Positions 27,471 to 35,820 of a stretch of 64,000 bases of DNA are shown here, piece after piece. Source of the DNA: Pedobacter nanyangensis (GTDB lineage Bacteria; Bacteroidota; Bacteroidia; Sphingobacteriales; Sphingobacteriaceae). A program made the translations under genes and the position numbers. Every line of letters begins with the position of its first letter. Positions within the stretch are counted from its first letter, which is position 1. The stretch spans positions 1 through 64,000 of the forward strand of contig NZ_QMHO01000010.1 of assembly GCF_003313505.1 (NCBI RefSeq), read 5' to 3'. The notes beneath the pieces were generated by a model, which saw nothing but the letters and a program-made list of their open reading frames with translations, ran no database searches and had not been told where the DNA came from.

Positions 27471-28196
27471 CTATTTGAACCATCTAAAAAGTTCTTCGGC
27501 AATAAGATTGTGTCCATTTTCGTTGGGGTGGTTCACATGCGACATCAGTTCCTTTATAGAACCTTTCTCTTTGGCTATTTTTTGAAACTGAGCAAACGGG
27601 TCGCCCAAGCCAACTTGATACTTTACCGCCAGTTCCCTAATCTGTGTCGCATGTAGAGCCAGCTTATTATTAGAATCGGTAATATCTTCGCGTTGATCGG
27701 GGGATGGCGTAACCAAAATTACCTTGATATTTTTGGACAGGGCTTCTTCTATCATTTTGCTCCATGCAATTTTGGAGCGTTCTAGACCGATGCCCAAATC
27801 ATTCAGTGCATAATCTATAATTACCACATCCGGTTTATGCGATAGCACATCGTTGGTAAAACGTGTCTGTCCTTTTTCGGCCCACTCGCCCCCAATGGAG
27901 GTTAAAATTACATTGATAACCGCATAAGGGTAAATGGTTTTTAACTTACCCAACAAAAGGTGCGGGTAAGATTCTAAAGTGTGCACTTTAGAGCCTGTCC
28001 AATATCCCGATGGTACGGAATGACCATGAAAAACCAAGTTTATAGTACGGTTTTTGGGGAACTTGGTTTCCAATTGCTTTTTTATTGGAGCAAGGTAATT
28101 AACCGTATCCGACAGTTTACCAATTTGTGCATTAACCGTAAGGGTAAATAGCATACCCAATACCATACCGCTAAATTTCTTCATTATTCTATTCAT
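27471..28196 (-). CDS. Secreted SGNH/GDSL-family esterase
   Basis: 241 aa with an N-terminal signal peptide (KKFSGMVLGMLFTLTVNAQ). It shows SGNH blocks: FHGHSVPSG replaces the canonical GDSL and supplies the nucleophilic Ser, a Gly in TSIGGEWAE, Asn in DYALND and the final SHVNHPNENGH with the catalytic His. It is not closely related to the SGNH domains fused to GH5 in this locus. A carbohydrate O-acetylesterase acting on periplasmic oligosaccharides is the likely role. It starts 3 bp after the stop of the 847-aa lipoprotein gene, so the two are co-transcribed and perhaps act on the same fragment. Confidence 0.8.
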   Translation of the reverse strand: MNRIMKKFSGMVLGMLFTLTVNAQIGKLSDTVNYLAPIKKQLETKFPKNRTINLVFHGHSVPSGYWTGSKVHTLESYPHLLLGKLKTIYPYAVINVILTSIGGEWAEKGQTRFTNDVLSHKPDVVIIDYALNDLGIGLERSKIAWSKMIEEALSKNIKVILVTPSPDQREDITDSNNKLALHATQIRELAVKYQVGLGDPFAQFQKIAKEKGSIKELMSHVNHPNENGHNLIAEELFRWFK

Positions 28197-28199
28197 TAT

Positions 28200-30743
28200 C
28201 TACCAAGAAACCACTAATTCGCCAGTAACATTTTTTACGACATAGTTATTTCCATATTCTTTTTCGCCCTTGGCAAATTTAAGATGCCCTTCTTTCCACG
28301 GGTAGGTGCTATTCAGATAAAAATGGATGGTCTGCTCGGTCGTTTCATCATTTGGAAAAACCCGCACTGTAGCATTTTTAAGTCCATATACCTGCAGCCT
28401 TCTGCTAATACCTAGTTCTCCAGAGTGCATTTCTTTACAAGAAACAATACCGTCGTTCTGCTCTACAAACACTCTTGCCTCTCTATGCCAAGCCGTAGGA
28501 AAAGAATAGTTGGCCTTTCCGTTTTCCATTACGGCATCATAGCCTACCAAAATGGGTGCACCCTGCGCAAATTTAAAACCATGCCTTACTGATGTATTGG
28601 GCACATATCCCGAAAAGAAATAGCCGTTGTTGTTACGGGCAATGCCTAATACCGGATTTTTAACATCAGAATTTTGCTTATCTACAGTGTATTCCAGCCC
28701 AAATTCTTTAAGAATGTAACGCAGGTAGAGCGGTCCAACAAAATATTCATTCGGATCATCTGGCTTTAACAACCTGCCGCCTTCAAAATGACTAGAATTT
28801 GTTCCCCTTACGTAGGCTATCTTGCCACCGTTCCATTCTGGTAATTCCCTAAACCAAAGCACATCTCTTATTTGACCGTCCTTAGAGAATTTTACGAGAG
28901 ATTTAGTGCTTTTATCATTTTTATTGTTGATAACAGTGCTTATTCCACCGCCAGAGAATAGAGATTGATGAGTGATTTTATCGCGATAGCTTCTATTAAG
29001 GTTATCTAACAGGTAGTTATTTACTATTTTAAATTCCCCGATTAGGCTTGTCGAATTTTCTAAGTTCAACAATTCTTTAAAAGCAGCGCTAGCATAATCC
29101 GCTGGACCGTAGACTACTAATTTTCCTCCATTTTTAACAAAGTTGATTAGCGTTTTTTCGTAAACCGAATTAGCATCGGGCACAACGGCCAATAAAATAG
29201 ATTGGCTAAACAAATTTGGTTTTTCTTGTATTGCCGTGGGAAATGATTTAGTTGATATTACCGTATTCAAAGGTAATCCGTTGTTAATGGCCTGTCTAAT
29301 GAACCAATCACCATAGTAAATTTCATTTAGCCTGTTGGGTTGGTTAGACGCCCAGTTATGGTATTCATCGAAAGGGTAGACCCATACCAGTGGTGCAGCA
29401 GCGGTTGGGCTGTTATATCGTGCTTTTAAAATATGCGGGATAACTTCGTTTGGCACTTGTGTTGGCATGTTGCCGAAACTATCATCTATGGTTAAAAAAT
29501 TAAGATGTGTAGGCAGTTTGATTTCGCCTTTGGCATTAATGCGTGACGCCGACATAGGCAGATAAATATCATGTGGCTCGCTGCCATACCTGTCTAACCA
29601 TGGACTATTTAACCACCAAGGGTCATGTGTATAATAACGGTAGATGTATTTGTCATCGGGCAGTTCGGCCATTCGAGAGAGGTAGCCAATCATTTCCAAT
29701 CCAAAATCTCCATCTAGTGCAGCCCAAGGCGAATTTGGCGGTGGCAATAGGTTAAAGCCACCATTGTATATCGCTCTCAAATCAACACCATCCTTAGCTA
29801 AATCAATACCAGTAGATAGATTGGTGCCCCGGGTTTCTATCCTGAACGTTGGACATTCTGCCCTGAACAGTTTCCAGAAGTTGATGATTTTTTCCTTGGT
29901 TTCGGCTAGACGGTGGGAATTGAAACCTGTTCCTGTAAAAATAACACCAGTTGATGCCCAAGGCTCCATACCAAAGCCAAAACCGTTGCTAAACCAGATA
30001 TAATCGAAATTAAGATCTTTTAAAAAATGTTGGCTTTGACGGCCAAAAAAAGTACCGAATGGGGTGTTTGCCGGAATACCATTAGGAAAGCCTGCATACT
30101 TGGTTTTATCTTCATTTAAGGTAGCATAACTGAACACAAAGCTCTTTTCGCCCATGGCACTGCCTTCTAGTATTTCGGGATGCTTTTTATATTTAAATTC
30201 AGATTTTGCAAACTCCGGACCTGGATCAAAAGTAGCTCCTATTCTTATGGGTCTGCCCGTAATGGCTGCGCCTACTTCTTTTAAAGTGTTAACGATAAAC
30301 CTTAAATCCTTAAAAGTATAATTTGGGGGATTTTCCATGTAATAGTAAGCCCGCTCATGCAATGAAAGTTCTTTTGGACCCGAGCCTATGGCGTGTTCGG
30401 TATTTGGGTTTCCGATATACTTAGACCACTCCAAAGGTTGGTTTAAATTGCCTGTGTAATCTAAAATTTCAGAACCGTCAGAAGTCCAAAGCATGATAGA
30501 AATAGTATCGGCATGGCGCAACAGAGAACTCCACTGTGTAAAAATCTCCTCTGCCACCCTTCTAATATCTTCCTTGTCATTTTTTTTAAACGGTTTTAAA
30601 GAAGCTTCTAAAGTTATATTCTGAAAGGGAACGCCTCTAAGATTACTACTACCTAACGAGGTTAATGGCCTTTGCTTTAGATGACTGCAACCATATATTA
30701 ATAGGCTTGCAGCAATTAAGTATAAAAGATATTTTAATTTCAT
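28200..30743 (-). CDS. Large lipoprotein, putative glycoside hydrolase of unrecognised family
   Basis: 847 aa with a lipoprotein signal (LIAASLLIYGCSH). The N-terminal 500 residues look like a barrel-type glycosidase: LEASLKPF, IMLWTSDGSEIL, IGATFDPGPEF, YIWFSNGFGFGMEPW, several conserved acidic and aromatic residues and PFDEYHNW. Residues about 480-570 resemble a Rossmann-like trimerisation domain as in GH42-type enzymes (LLAVVPDANSVYEKTLINFVKNGGKLVVYGP region), and the C-terminus is beta-rich. I do not recognise the family. Lipidation places it in the outer or inner membrane leaflet facing the periplasm or the surface. It is translationally close to the SGNH esterase, which suggests a debranching or exo-acting enzyme of the PUL. 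Confidence 0.6.
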   Translation of the reverse strand: MKLKYLLYLIAASLLIYGCSHLKQRPLTSLGSSNLRGVPFQNITLEASLKPFKKNDKEDIRRVAEEIFTQWSSLLRHADTISIMLWTSDGSEILDYTGNLNQPLEWSKYIGNPNTEHAIGSGPKELSLHERAYYYMENPPNYTFKDLRFIVNTLKEVGAAITGRPIRIGATFDPGPEFAKSEFKYKKHPEILEGSAMGEKSFVFSYATLNEDKTKYAGFPNGIPANTPFGTFFGRQSQHFLKDLNFDYIWFSNGFGFGMEPWASTGVIFTGTGFNSHRLAETKEKIINFWKLFRAECPTFRIETRGTNLSTGIDLAKDGVDLRAIYNGGFNLLPPPNSPWAALDGDFGLEMIGYLSRMAELPDDKYIYRYYTHDPWWLNSPWLDRYGSEPHDIYLPMSASRINAKGEIKLPTHLNFLTIDDSFGNMPTQVPNEVIPHILKARYNSPTAAAPLVWVYPFDEYHNWASNQPNRLNEIYYGDWFIRQAINNGLPLNTVISTKSFPTAIQEKPNLFSQSILLAVVPDANSVYEKTLINFVKNGGKLVVYGPADYASAAFKELLNLENSTSLIGEFKIVNNYLLDNLNRSYRDKITHQSLFSGGGISTVINNKNDKSTKSLVKFSKDGQIRDVLWFRELPEWNGGKIAYVRGTNSSHFEGGRLLKPDDPNEYFVGPLYLRYILKEFGLEYTVDKQNSDVKNPVLGIARNNNGYFFSGYVPNTSVRHGFKFAQGAPILVGYDAVMENGKANYSFPTAWHREARVFVEQNDGIVSCKEMHSGELGISRRLQVYGLKNATVRVFPNDETTEQTIHFYLNSTYPWKEGHLKFAKGEKEYGNNYVVKNVTGELVVSW

Positions 30744-30931
30744 TTGTGTGCGATTTGTTTAGAAAAATAGCCATATTATTTAATAAATGGCTTATTTTTT
30801 CATGAAAGTGACAAGTTGTAAGCCAATTTGTAACTGCTTTTAGAAACAAGCTTAACTTCTTAAAAAATTAATGACCAATAATGTTTTTCGAAGCTTTCCT
30901 AACCAGCTTATTGTTTTATTGCGACTAAACC

Positions 30932-32437
30932 TTATTCTACAATTACAGCTTCTATGTTTAAATATTCACCTATTTTTTTAATGGTTTGCGCATGATGGCC
31001 AATACCTAAAGCAAAGTGGTGTGTTGGACCTTCTTTAACCCATTTTTTAAGGAATGTACGTACATCTGGTTTAAAATACCCCCGAGTATTGGTATTTCCT
31101 GTTGGTGGTATCGGGCCTTCTACCGATGTTCCTTCGGCAATTACAAATTTGAATTTGCCCTCGTAGTTAGAACTGATGCTCAGCATGGTAATTGGACCTT
31201 CTTTAATCTTAAACTCTACCCCTGCACCAAAACCAGGCTTACCATGATACTTTTTTAAACTTCTTAATACGGGTTTGCCCTGTGCAATGGTAATGTTATG
31301 CGGGCCATCGTGCCCTACCAAAATAAAGTTTTCGGCAAAATCTACTGGATGAAATTCGGCAAAGCTACCACCAATACCCAATCTTTCCATAATGAGCATG
31401 GCGATGCAGCACTTCAGATCAGATTCGCCACACATCGGGAAGCCAGCACCAGTTAGCAACGAATTGCCAACAATGAGATTGGTCATCACTCTGCGGGTTT
31501 CGCTATTATCTTCTCCTTCGTAATAATAGGCCAATCCTGTTAATTTTTTTTGTTCTACAAATGCCTCTAAAGCTACCGAAACTCTTGCCGCAACTTCTAA
31601 ATCATCTACTTTTAATTTCTCCGAAATTGGGTCAGAAACTGGATCTGGCGTATCAAAAAAATCTAGGATACGTTCTTTTTCTGATTCTATCGCACTTCTT
31701 TCCGCTCGTTCATATTGGGTTACAATTTCATTTGCTTCGCATTGTACAATGTGCACTCCAAAATGTGCCGTAAGCATAGTAGAGTCAGAGTGCATATCTA
31801 ACATAGCTTCTATCGGATGACCGATATGCCCTATCCTTGCTGTTTTTAAATCGTGCAGAACCCTAGCAATATTGCAATACTCTGCTATCTCCTCTTCTGC
31901 TTTCGGATCATCATGTAGTGTGCCGATAATTACATCGGGTGCCTTTTTTCCCATGCGTACCGCCACACCTGTAAATTCTGGCAACGAACATACATCATCA
32001 TTGTATAATTGTTGGTAAGTTGACGCCTGTTTATAGTTTAATGCCTTATCTGGCTGTAATGCCACCAATACAATAGGTACGTCTATACTCTTAATGATGA
32101 TACCAAATGTACTTGAGGTTGCATAGGTAAGCATATCGCAAAATATAAGATCGAGATTTGCCGACTTTAATTTTGGAAGAATATCGTAGGCTCCAGTCAC
32201 ATCGTCAACCATTCCAAAATCAATCACTTCTACATGGTTCTTTTTTACCTTATCAATAAAGATTTCCTGCTTTTCGAGCATTTGCTCGTACAAACCCTCA
32301 AACTGTGGCCAGTATTTAGCGTAGCCCACACCAAATACACCTATACGTGGACTGGTTTGGTTTCGTTTTTTAATCTTATTACTTATTGTTGTTTGGTTAT
32401 CAAAACCCGCTTTAACTTTTGCTGCTAATTCACTCAT
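30932..32437 (-). CDS. L-fucose/L-arabinose isomerase family protein
   Basis: 501 aa, the normal length of AraA-like isomerases. The N-terminal Rossmann-like part (RIGVFGVGYAKYWPQFEGL, DLIFCDMLTYATSSTFG) and the C-terminal isomerase fold (GAGFPMCGESDLKCCIAM, ENFILVGHDGPHNI, HFALGIGHHAQ) are recognisable. Glu and His residues at the expected metal positions (CGESD, GHDGPHN, GIGHHA) are present. It is cytoplasmic and interconverts an aldose and a ketose. The true sugar is not readable. It sits between the MFS transporter and the PUL hydrolases and has its own operator 28 bp upstream, and no matching kinase is beside it. It could feed the FGGY kinase 25 kb away. Confidence 0.8.
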   Translation of the reverse strand: MSELAAKVKAGFDNQTTISNKIKKRNQTSPRIGVFGVGYAKYWPQFEGLYEQMLEKQEIFIDKVKKNHVEVIDFGMVDDVTGAYDILPKLKSANLDLIFCDMLTYATSSTFGIIIKSIDVPIVLVALQPDKALNYKQASTYQQLYNDDVCSLPEFTGVAVRMGKKAPDVIIGTLHDDPKAEEEIAEYCNIARVLHDLKTARIGHIGHPIEAMLDMHSDSTMLTAHFGVHIVQCEANEIVTQYERAERSAIESEKERILDFFDTPDPVSDPISEKLKVDDLEVAARVSVALEAFVEQKKLTGLAYYYEGEDNSETRRVMTNLIVGNSLLTGAGFPMCGESDLKCCIAMLIMERLGIGGSFAEFHPVDFAENFILVGHDGPHNITIAQGKPVLRSLKKYHGKPGFGAGVEFKIKEGPITMLSISSNYEGKFKFVIAEGTSVEGPIPPTGNTNTRGYFKPDVRTFLKKWVKEGPTHHFALGIGHHAQTIKKIGEYLNIEAVIVE

Positions 32438-32464
32438 TATCTATCTTAATTAATTAATATCATC

Positions 32465-32476
32465 TTAACGCGTTAA
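32465..32476. promoter_or_regulatory. PUL operator copy 3 (TTAACGCGTTAA)
   Basis: A perfect 12-bp palindrome centred 33 bp upstream of the isomerase ATG. It is the same TTARYGCRYTAA core as the other three sites, with an additional symmetric centre (ACGCGT). Confidence 0.6.
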
Positions 32477-32521
32477 CCTATTTTGTATATAAAAATTTAG
32501 CTCATTTTGTAAGCATATAGC

Positions 32522-33757
32522 CTATTCTGTTGTGATAGGTTTTATTTTGGGGATAAAGACCATTAGAATAAGAAATGCCAAAGGATACATTAATCCGCAA
32601 ATTATCCAAAGTGGATTGTAGGAATAATTTTGTACCACAAGCCCTATCAATGGGTTTAAAATAATTCCAGCAATTGCGCCAGCAGTACCGCTAAGTCCCA
32701 CTACTGTTGACGTGGCGGTGTTTCCAAAAACATCTGATATGGAGGTAATGTAATTGGTAATCCAGAACCCGTGGGCAAACATGAGCAACGACATTAGACC
32801 TATTGCCCAAGTTACCGATGATACGCCCTGTACAAACATTGCCCCCAAGGTTAAAAATGCAGCTATGCCCATTACTGTTTTTCTCGCCTTATTAATTGAG
32901 AAACCTACTTTCAATAATTTATCTGAAAAGTAGCCACCAATCATGTTAGATAATCCCAATGCCAAAAACGGTATCCATAACAAGCGTCCAACTTCATCAA
33001 AAGAGACATTTCTTTCTTCGTTAAGATATTTTGGAATCCAGAACATAATGAAATAAAAAACTGGATCGAGCAAGAACCTGATGACCAAGAATACAATTGC
33101 ATACTTGTTGGTAAGAATCTTTAAAAATGGAATTGGCTTGCTAGACACTAAAGCCGTCTGTTGTAGCAATGCTTCTTGTTGTCGGGCTATTCTTTTTTTG
33201 TTCCATGGTATAATTACCCATACCACTAACCAAACAAGTCCCACAATACCCGGAATAATGAAGCTCCAACGCCACCCCATCTGATTTGCTATCCAGATGG
33301 TTAAGGGTGGCGCCAATACTGCTCCCATTGCCGAACCACCAATGGCAATACCGTTAGCAAATCCACGTTCTTTTTTCTCAAATAGTTCATTTACAGTTTT
33401 AGCTGCTGCTGGAAAACACCCGCCCTCGCCAACGCCCAACAAAAACCTGAACAATATCAATTGGTAAAAAGTATCCATAAAGCCATGCAAACAACTGGCA
33501 ATAGACCACACACCCACCGAAAAAGCCAAACCTAGTTTTGCTCCGAACTTATCCGTTAAACGGCCACCAATGGTAAACATCAACGCATAGCTGATAAGAA
33601 AACTGGTATTTACCATTCCATATTGTACATCGGTAAGATGAAATTCCTTTTGTATCTTGATGATCGTAATGGAAAGCACTTGGCGATCTAAAAAATTAAG
33701 GCCTGTGGCTATAAAAACCAATATGAGTATTATCCAGCGTATTTTATTTGAACCCAT
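32522..33757 (-). CDS. MFS transporter, hexuronate/anion:cation symporter-like
   Basis: 411 aa with 12 predicted helices. MFS signatures GGRLTDKFGAKLG (loop 2-3) and FLLGVGEGGCFPAAAKTVNELF (helix 4, typical of the ACS/ExuT subgroup, split here for length) are visible. It begins NFLDRQVLSITI, also an ACS hallmark. This subgroup imports hexuronates, galactonate and related sugar acids with a proton. The stop of this gene is in the isomerase operon direction and its ATG is 1 bp downstream of the lipoprotein GH5 stop, so it is in the SusC/D transcription unit. It suggests that an acidic sugar (or a neutral monosaccharide) is released from the polymer. Confidence 0.85.
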   Translation of the reverse strand: MGSNKIRWIILILVFIATGLNFLDRQVLSITIIKIQKEFHLTDVQYGMVNTSFLISYALMFTIGGRLTDKFGAKLGLAFSVGVWSIASCLHGFMDTFYQLILFRFLLGVGEGGCFPAAAKTVNELFEKKERGFANGIAIGGSAMGAVLAPPLTIWIANQMGWRWSFIIPGIVGLVWLVVWVIIPWNKKRIARQQEALLQQTALVSSKPIPFLKILTNKYAIVFLVIRFLLDPVFYFIMFWIPKYLNEERNVSFDEVGRLLWIPFLALGLSNMIGGYFSDKLLKVGFSINKARKTVMGIAAFLTLGAMFVQGVSSVTWAIGLMSLLMFAHGFWITNYITSISDVFGNTATSTVVGLSGTAGAIAGIILNPLIGLVVQNYSYNPLWIICGLMYPLAFLILMVFIPKIKPITTE

Positions 33758-33758
33758 T

Positions 33759-34844
33759 TTATTTTTGTGTAGGCGAGGTGGCCTGATAGTTTTGAAGTAT
33801 TTGCATTTGTGGTCTGTCTATGCCATTACGCGGTTGGATAGCTAGTCTGTAAGTTCCCCATCTAGGCCCGGCAGACCAATAAGTTCCGTTGATATTGTTT
33901 TCTTTCATGTATTTCAACATATTATCCAAAACTACCAGCCAACGCGGGTCATCGTCTGGAATACCATATTCTCCTATAAAACCTCTTTTTTTATTGGTTT
34001 TTAGCCATTCCACAAAAGGGCGCAATCTGTTTACACCAGTTTGTGGTGTTGCTTTTTCTTGGTCGTACGTACCATCGTAAGTCCCAGCAGAAGTGTCGTC
34101 AAAATATACGTGTGCCTCAAAAATAAGGTTATCTGTATCATCACGTAATGTTTTTAAATTTTCGCTTACCTGAGGCCATCTTTCGGCAGAACTGTAACTA
34201 TCGCCACCAACTAAAATAGCTGTCTTTTGATCTATTTCACGAATTTTGTTGATAGTTGCCTGTGCAATGCTAAACCACGCAATGTTAGAGGGCATATTGA
34301 AAGGTTCGTTCATAACGCCATAGGCCCAAATGTTTTTCTTTGTTTTCAGCACTTCGGCAAGTTTCCCCCAAAAATCGGTAAAAGCCGTTGTTGGGACCAG
34401 GCTAGTGCCTATTATTTCCCTATTTCCGTTAACTACCCTACGTGCAAAATTATGTACATCTGGTATGATGAGTATATCGCGAACAGCCGCAGCATCTATA
34501 AAATCGGTAAGTCTTTTAAGTTCTACTGGATCTAACGGCCCATTTAAGACTGGCTGTACTCGTTCCCATTTAAACGGCAAGCGTACCAACATCATGTTTT
34601 TTGATTTAAAATAATCCAAATCTGTTACTAGCGGATAACTATAATCTTGTTGATGCTGCCCTGGTACGTTTGCGCCAAACTCGGCTCCAGATAAGTTGGT
34701 ACCAAAAGGTTGTGGTTTAAGCTGTACACCGTCTGGCGCAACTGTCTCGACTACTGTATTTTCCTTTTTTTTGCCACAAGAGGTTACAATTAAAAAGAAA
34801 ACCAATAATAATTTACCAAACATATTTACATACATAAACTTCAT
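33759..34844 (-). CDS. Lipoprotein GH5 endo-glycanase
   Basis: 361 aa with a lipoprotein signal peptide (LLLVFFLIVTSCGKKK; the acylated Cys is at about residue 23). The rest is a single GH5 barrel closely related to the GH5 domains of the three large proteins: NLSGAEFG, LPFKWERVQP, GVMNEPFNM (acid/base Glu), EAHVYFDD and GEYGIPDDDP (nucleophile Glu). It has no accessory module. It lies directly downstream of the DUF5017-like gene in the SusC/D operon, which suggests a surface-exposed enzyme that makes the first cuts for SusC/D uptake. Residue F replaces H in the otherwise shared NEPH motif. Confidence 0.88.
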   Translation of the reverse strand: MKFMYVNMFGKLLLVFFLIVTSCGKKKENTVVETVAPDGVQLKPQPFGTNLSGAEFGANVPGQHQQDYSYPLVTDLDYFKSKNMMLVRLPFKWERVQPVLNGPLDPVELKRLTDFIDAAAVRDILIIPDVHNFARRVVNGNREIIGTSLVPTTAFTDFWGKLAEVLKTKKNIWAYGVMNEPFNMPSNIAWFSIAQATINKIREIDQKTAILVGGDSYSSAERWPQVSENLKTLRDDTDNLIFEAHVYFDDTSAGTYDGTYDQEKATPQTGVNRLRPFVEWLKTNKKRGFIGEYGIPDDDPRWLVVLDNMLKYMKENNINGTYWSAGPRWGTYRLAIQPRNGIDRPQMQILQNYQATSPTQK

Positions 34845-34895
34845 ACCTTCTTAATTAGAATACCTATTTCTTCTTTGCTCCATTATTACTTTTAG

Positions 34896-35798
34896 CTATG
34901 GCGTTACTGTAATTTCTATTTGCCTCACAATCGATTTCTGACCATCGGCATTTGCATTTGATGCCACAAAAGCTACTTTATATTTTCCAGGCTGTGTATA
35001 TCCTGCAAACTTGTAGCTGCTTAGCGTGTTACTGCTAATATATTGGATTGCTAAACCTTTATCTGGGGCAACCTTTGTAAAGAAAAGTGGTTTCGTAATA
35101 AACCAATCTTCACTTTCTGGCGCATTTGGACCACCTCCTATAACTACTAAATCCGCAATAGGGTTACCTCTTGCAGTCCAGCTATTGGCATCGTTTTTAA
35201 TAGAAAAAGCTAACCAGCCAGCATTTTGTAGGTTGGCGATAGGCAAAATTGTTCCATCGGTTAACAGAGTGGATGCATTAAATGCAGGAATAATCCAATT
35301 ACCTGCTGCTTTTGTAGGGTCTTGTGCTCCTACAAATTTTAAGGCAAAATATAAGGGCTTACCAGGCTTGGCAATATCTGATAAATTCATAGTTCCCGAT
35401 GGCACCACAGTAGTATTTGTAGTAATTGTAGCTCTAGATGTGATATCAGTCCAGTCGGCGGCTATTACAGCTTCTTTAGTTAGTGCCGTAAGTTCTGTTG
35501 TAACCATCAGCTTTAGAGAGTTGATTTGTGTTCCTCCTCCACCATATTGGGTGTTTAAACTGATTTGGGGTGTACCTCCTTCCAATTCGGTCCTATCTTT
35601 AAAGGTATAATCGGCCCCGGGCAAACCAGAATAAAATGTAATATTCTCTACCCTTCCGGTAAAATTGAAATTTATAGGCTCTCCTACTTTATAGGTAAGT
35701 TTTTCAGTTGTTACCTCAAATTTAGGCTCATTTACTTCCATTTCTTTACTGCATGATAATACAATACATGCCAGTAAAATGATATATAATTTCTTCAT
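34896..35798 (-). CDS. DUF5017-like surface lipoprotein (SusE/F position)
   Basis: 300 aa with a short lipoprotein signal (MKKLYIILLACIVLSCSKE). The N-terminal ~100 residues are an Ig-like strand-rich domain (YKVGEPINFNFTGRVENITFYSGLPGADY), and the remainder is beta-rich with WxxF and DWTDIT motifs, ending in a further strand pair (KYKVAFVASNA...IVRQIEITVTP). This pattern matches the DUF5017 family from memory. It follows SusD by 22 bp, the position where SusE/SusF-like surface glycan-binding proteins are encoded. A carbohydrate-capturing role on the cell surface is likely but not proven. Confidence 0.75.
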   Translation of the reverse strand: MKKLYIILLACIVLSCSKEMEVNEPKFEVTTEKLTYKVGEPINFNFTGRVENITFYSGLPGADYTFKDRTELEGGTPQISLNTQYGGGGTQINSLKLMVTTELTALTKEAVIAADWTDITSRATITTNTTVVPSGTMNLSDIAKPGKPLYFALKFVGAQDPTKAAGNWIIPAFNASTLLTDGTILPIANLQNAGWLAFSIKNDANSWTARGNPIADLVVIGGGPNAPESEDWFITKPLFFTKVAPDKGLAIQYISSNTLSSYKFAGYTQPGKYKVAFVASNANADGQKSIVRQIEITVTP

Positions 35799-35820
35799 TG
35801 GAATATAATTATTTAGTTGA

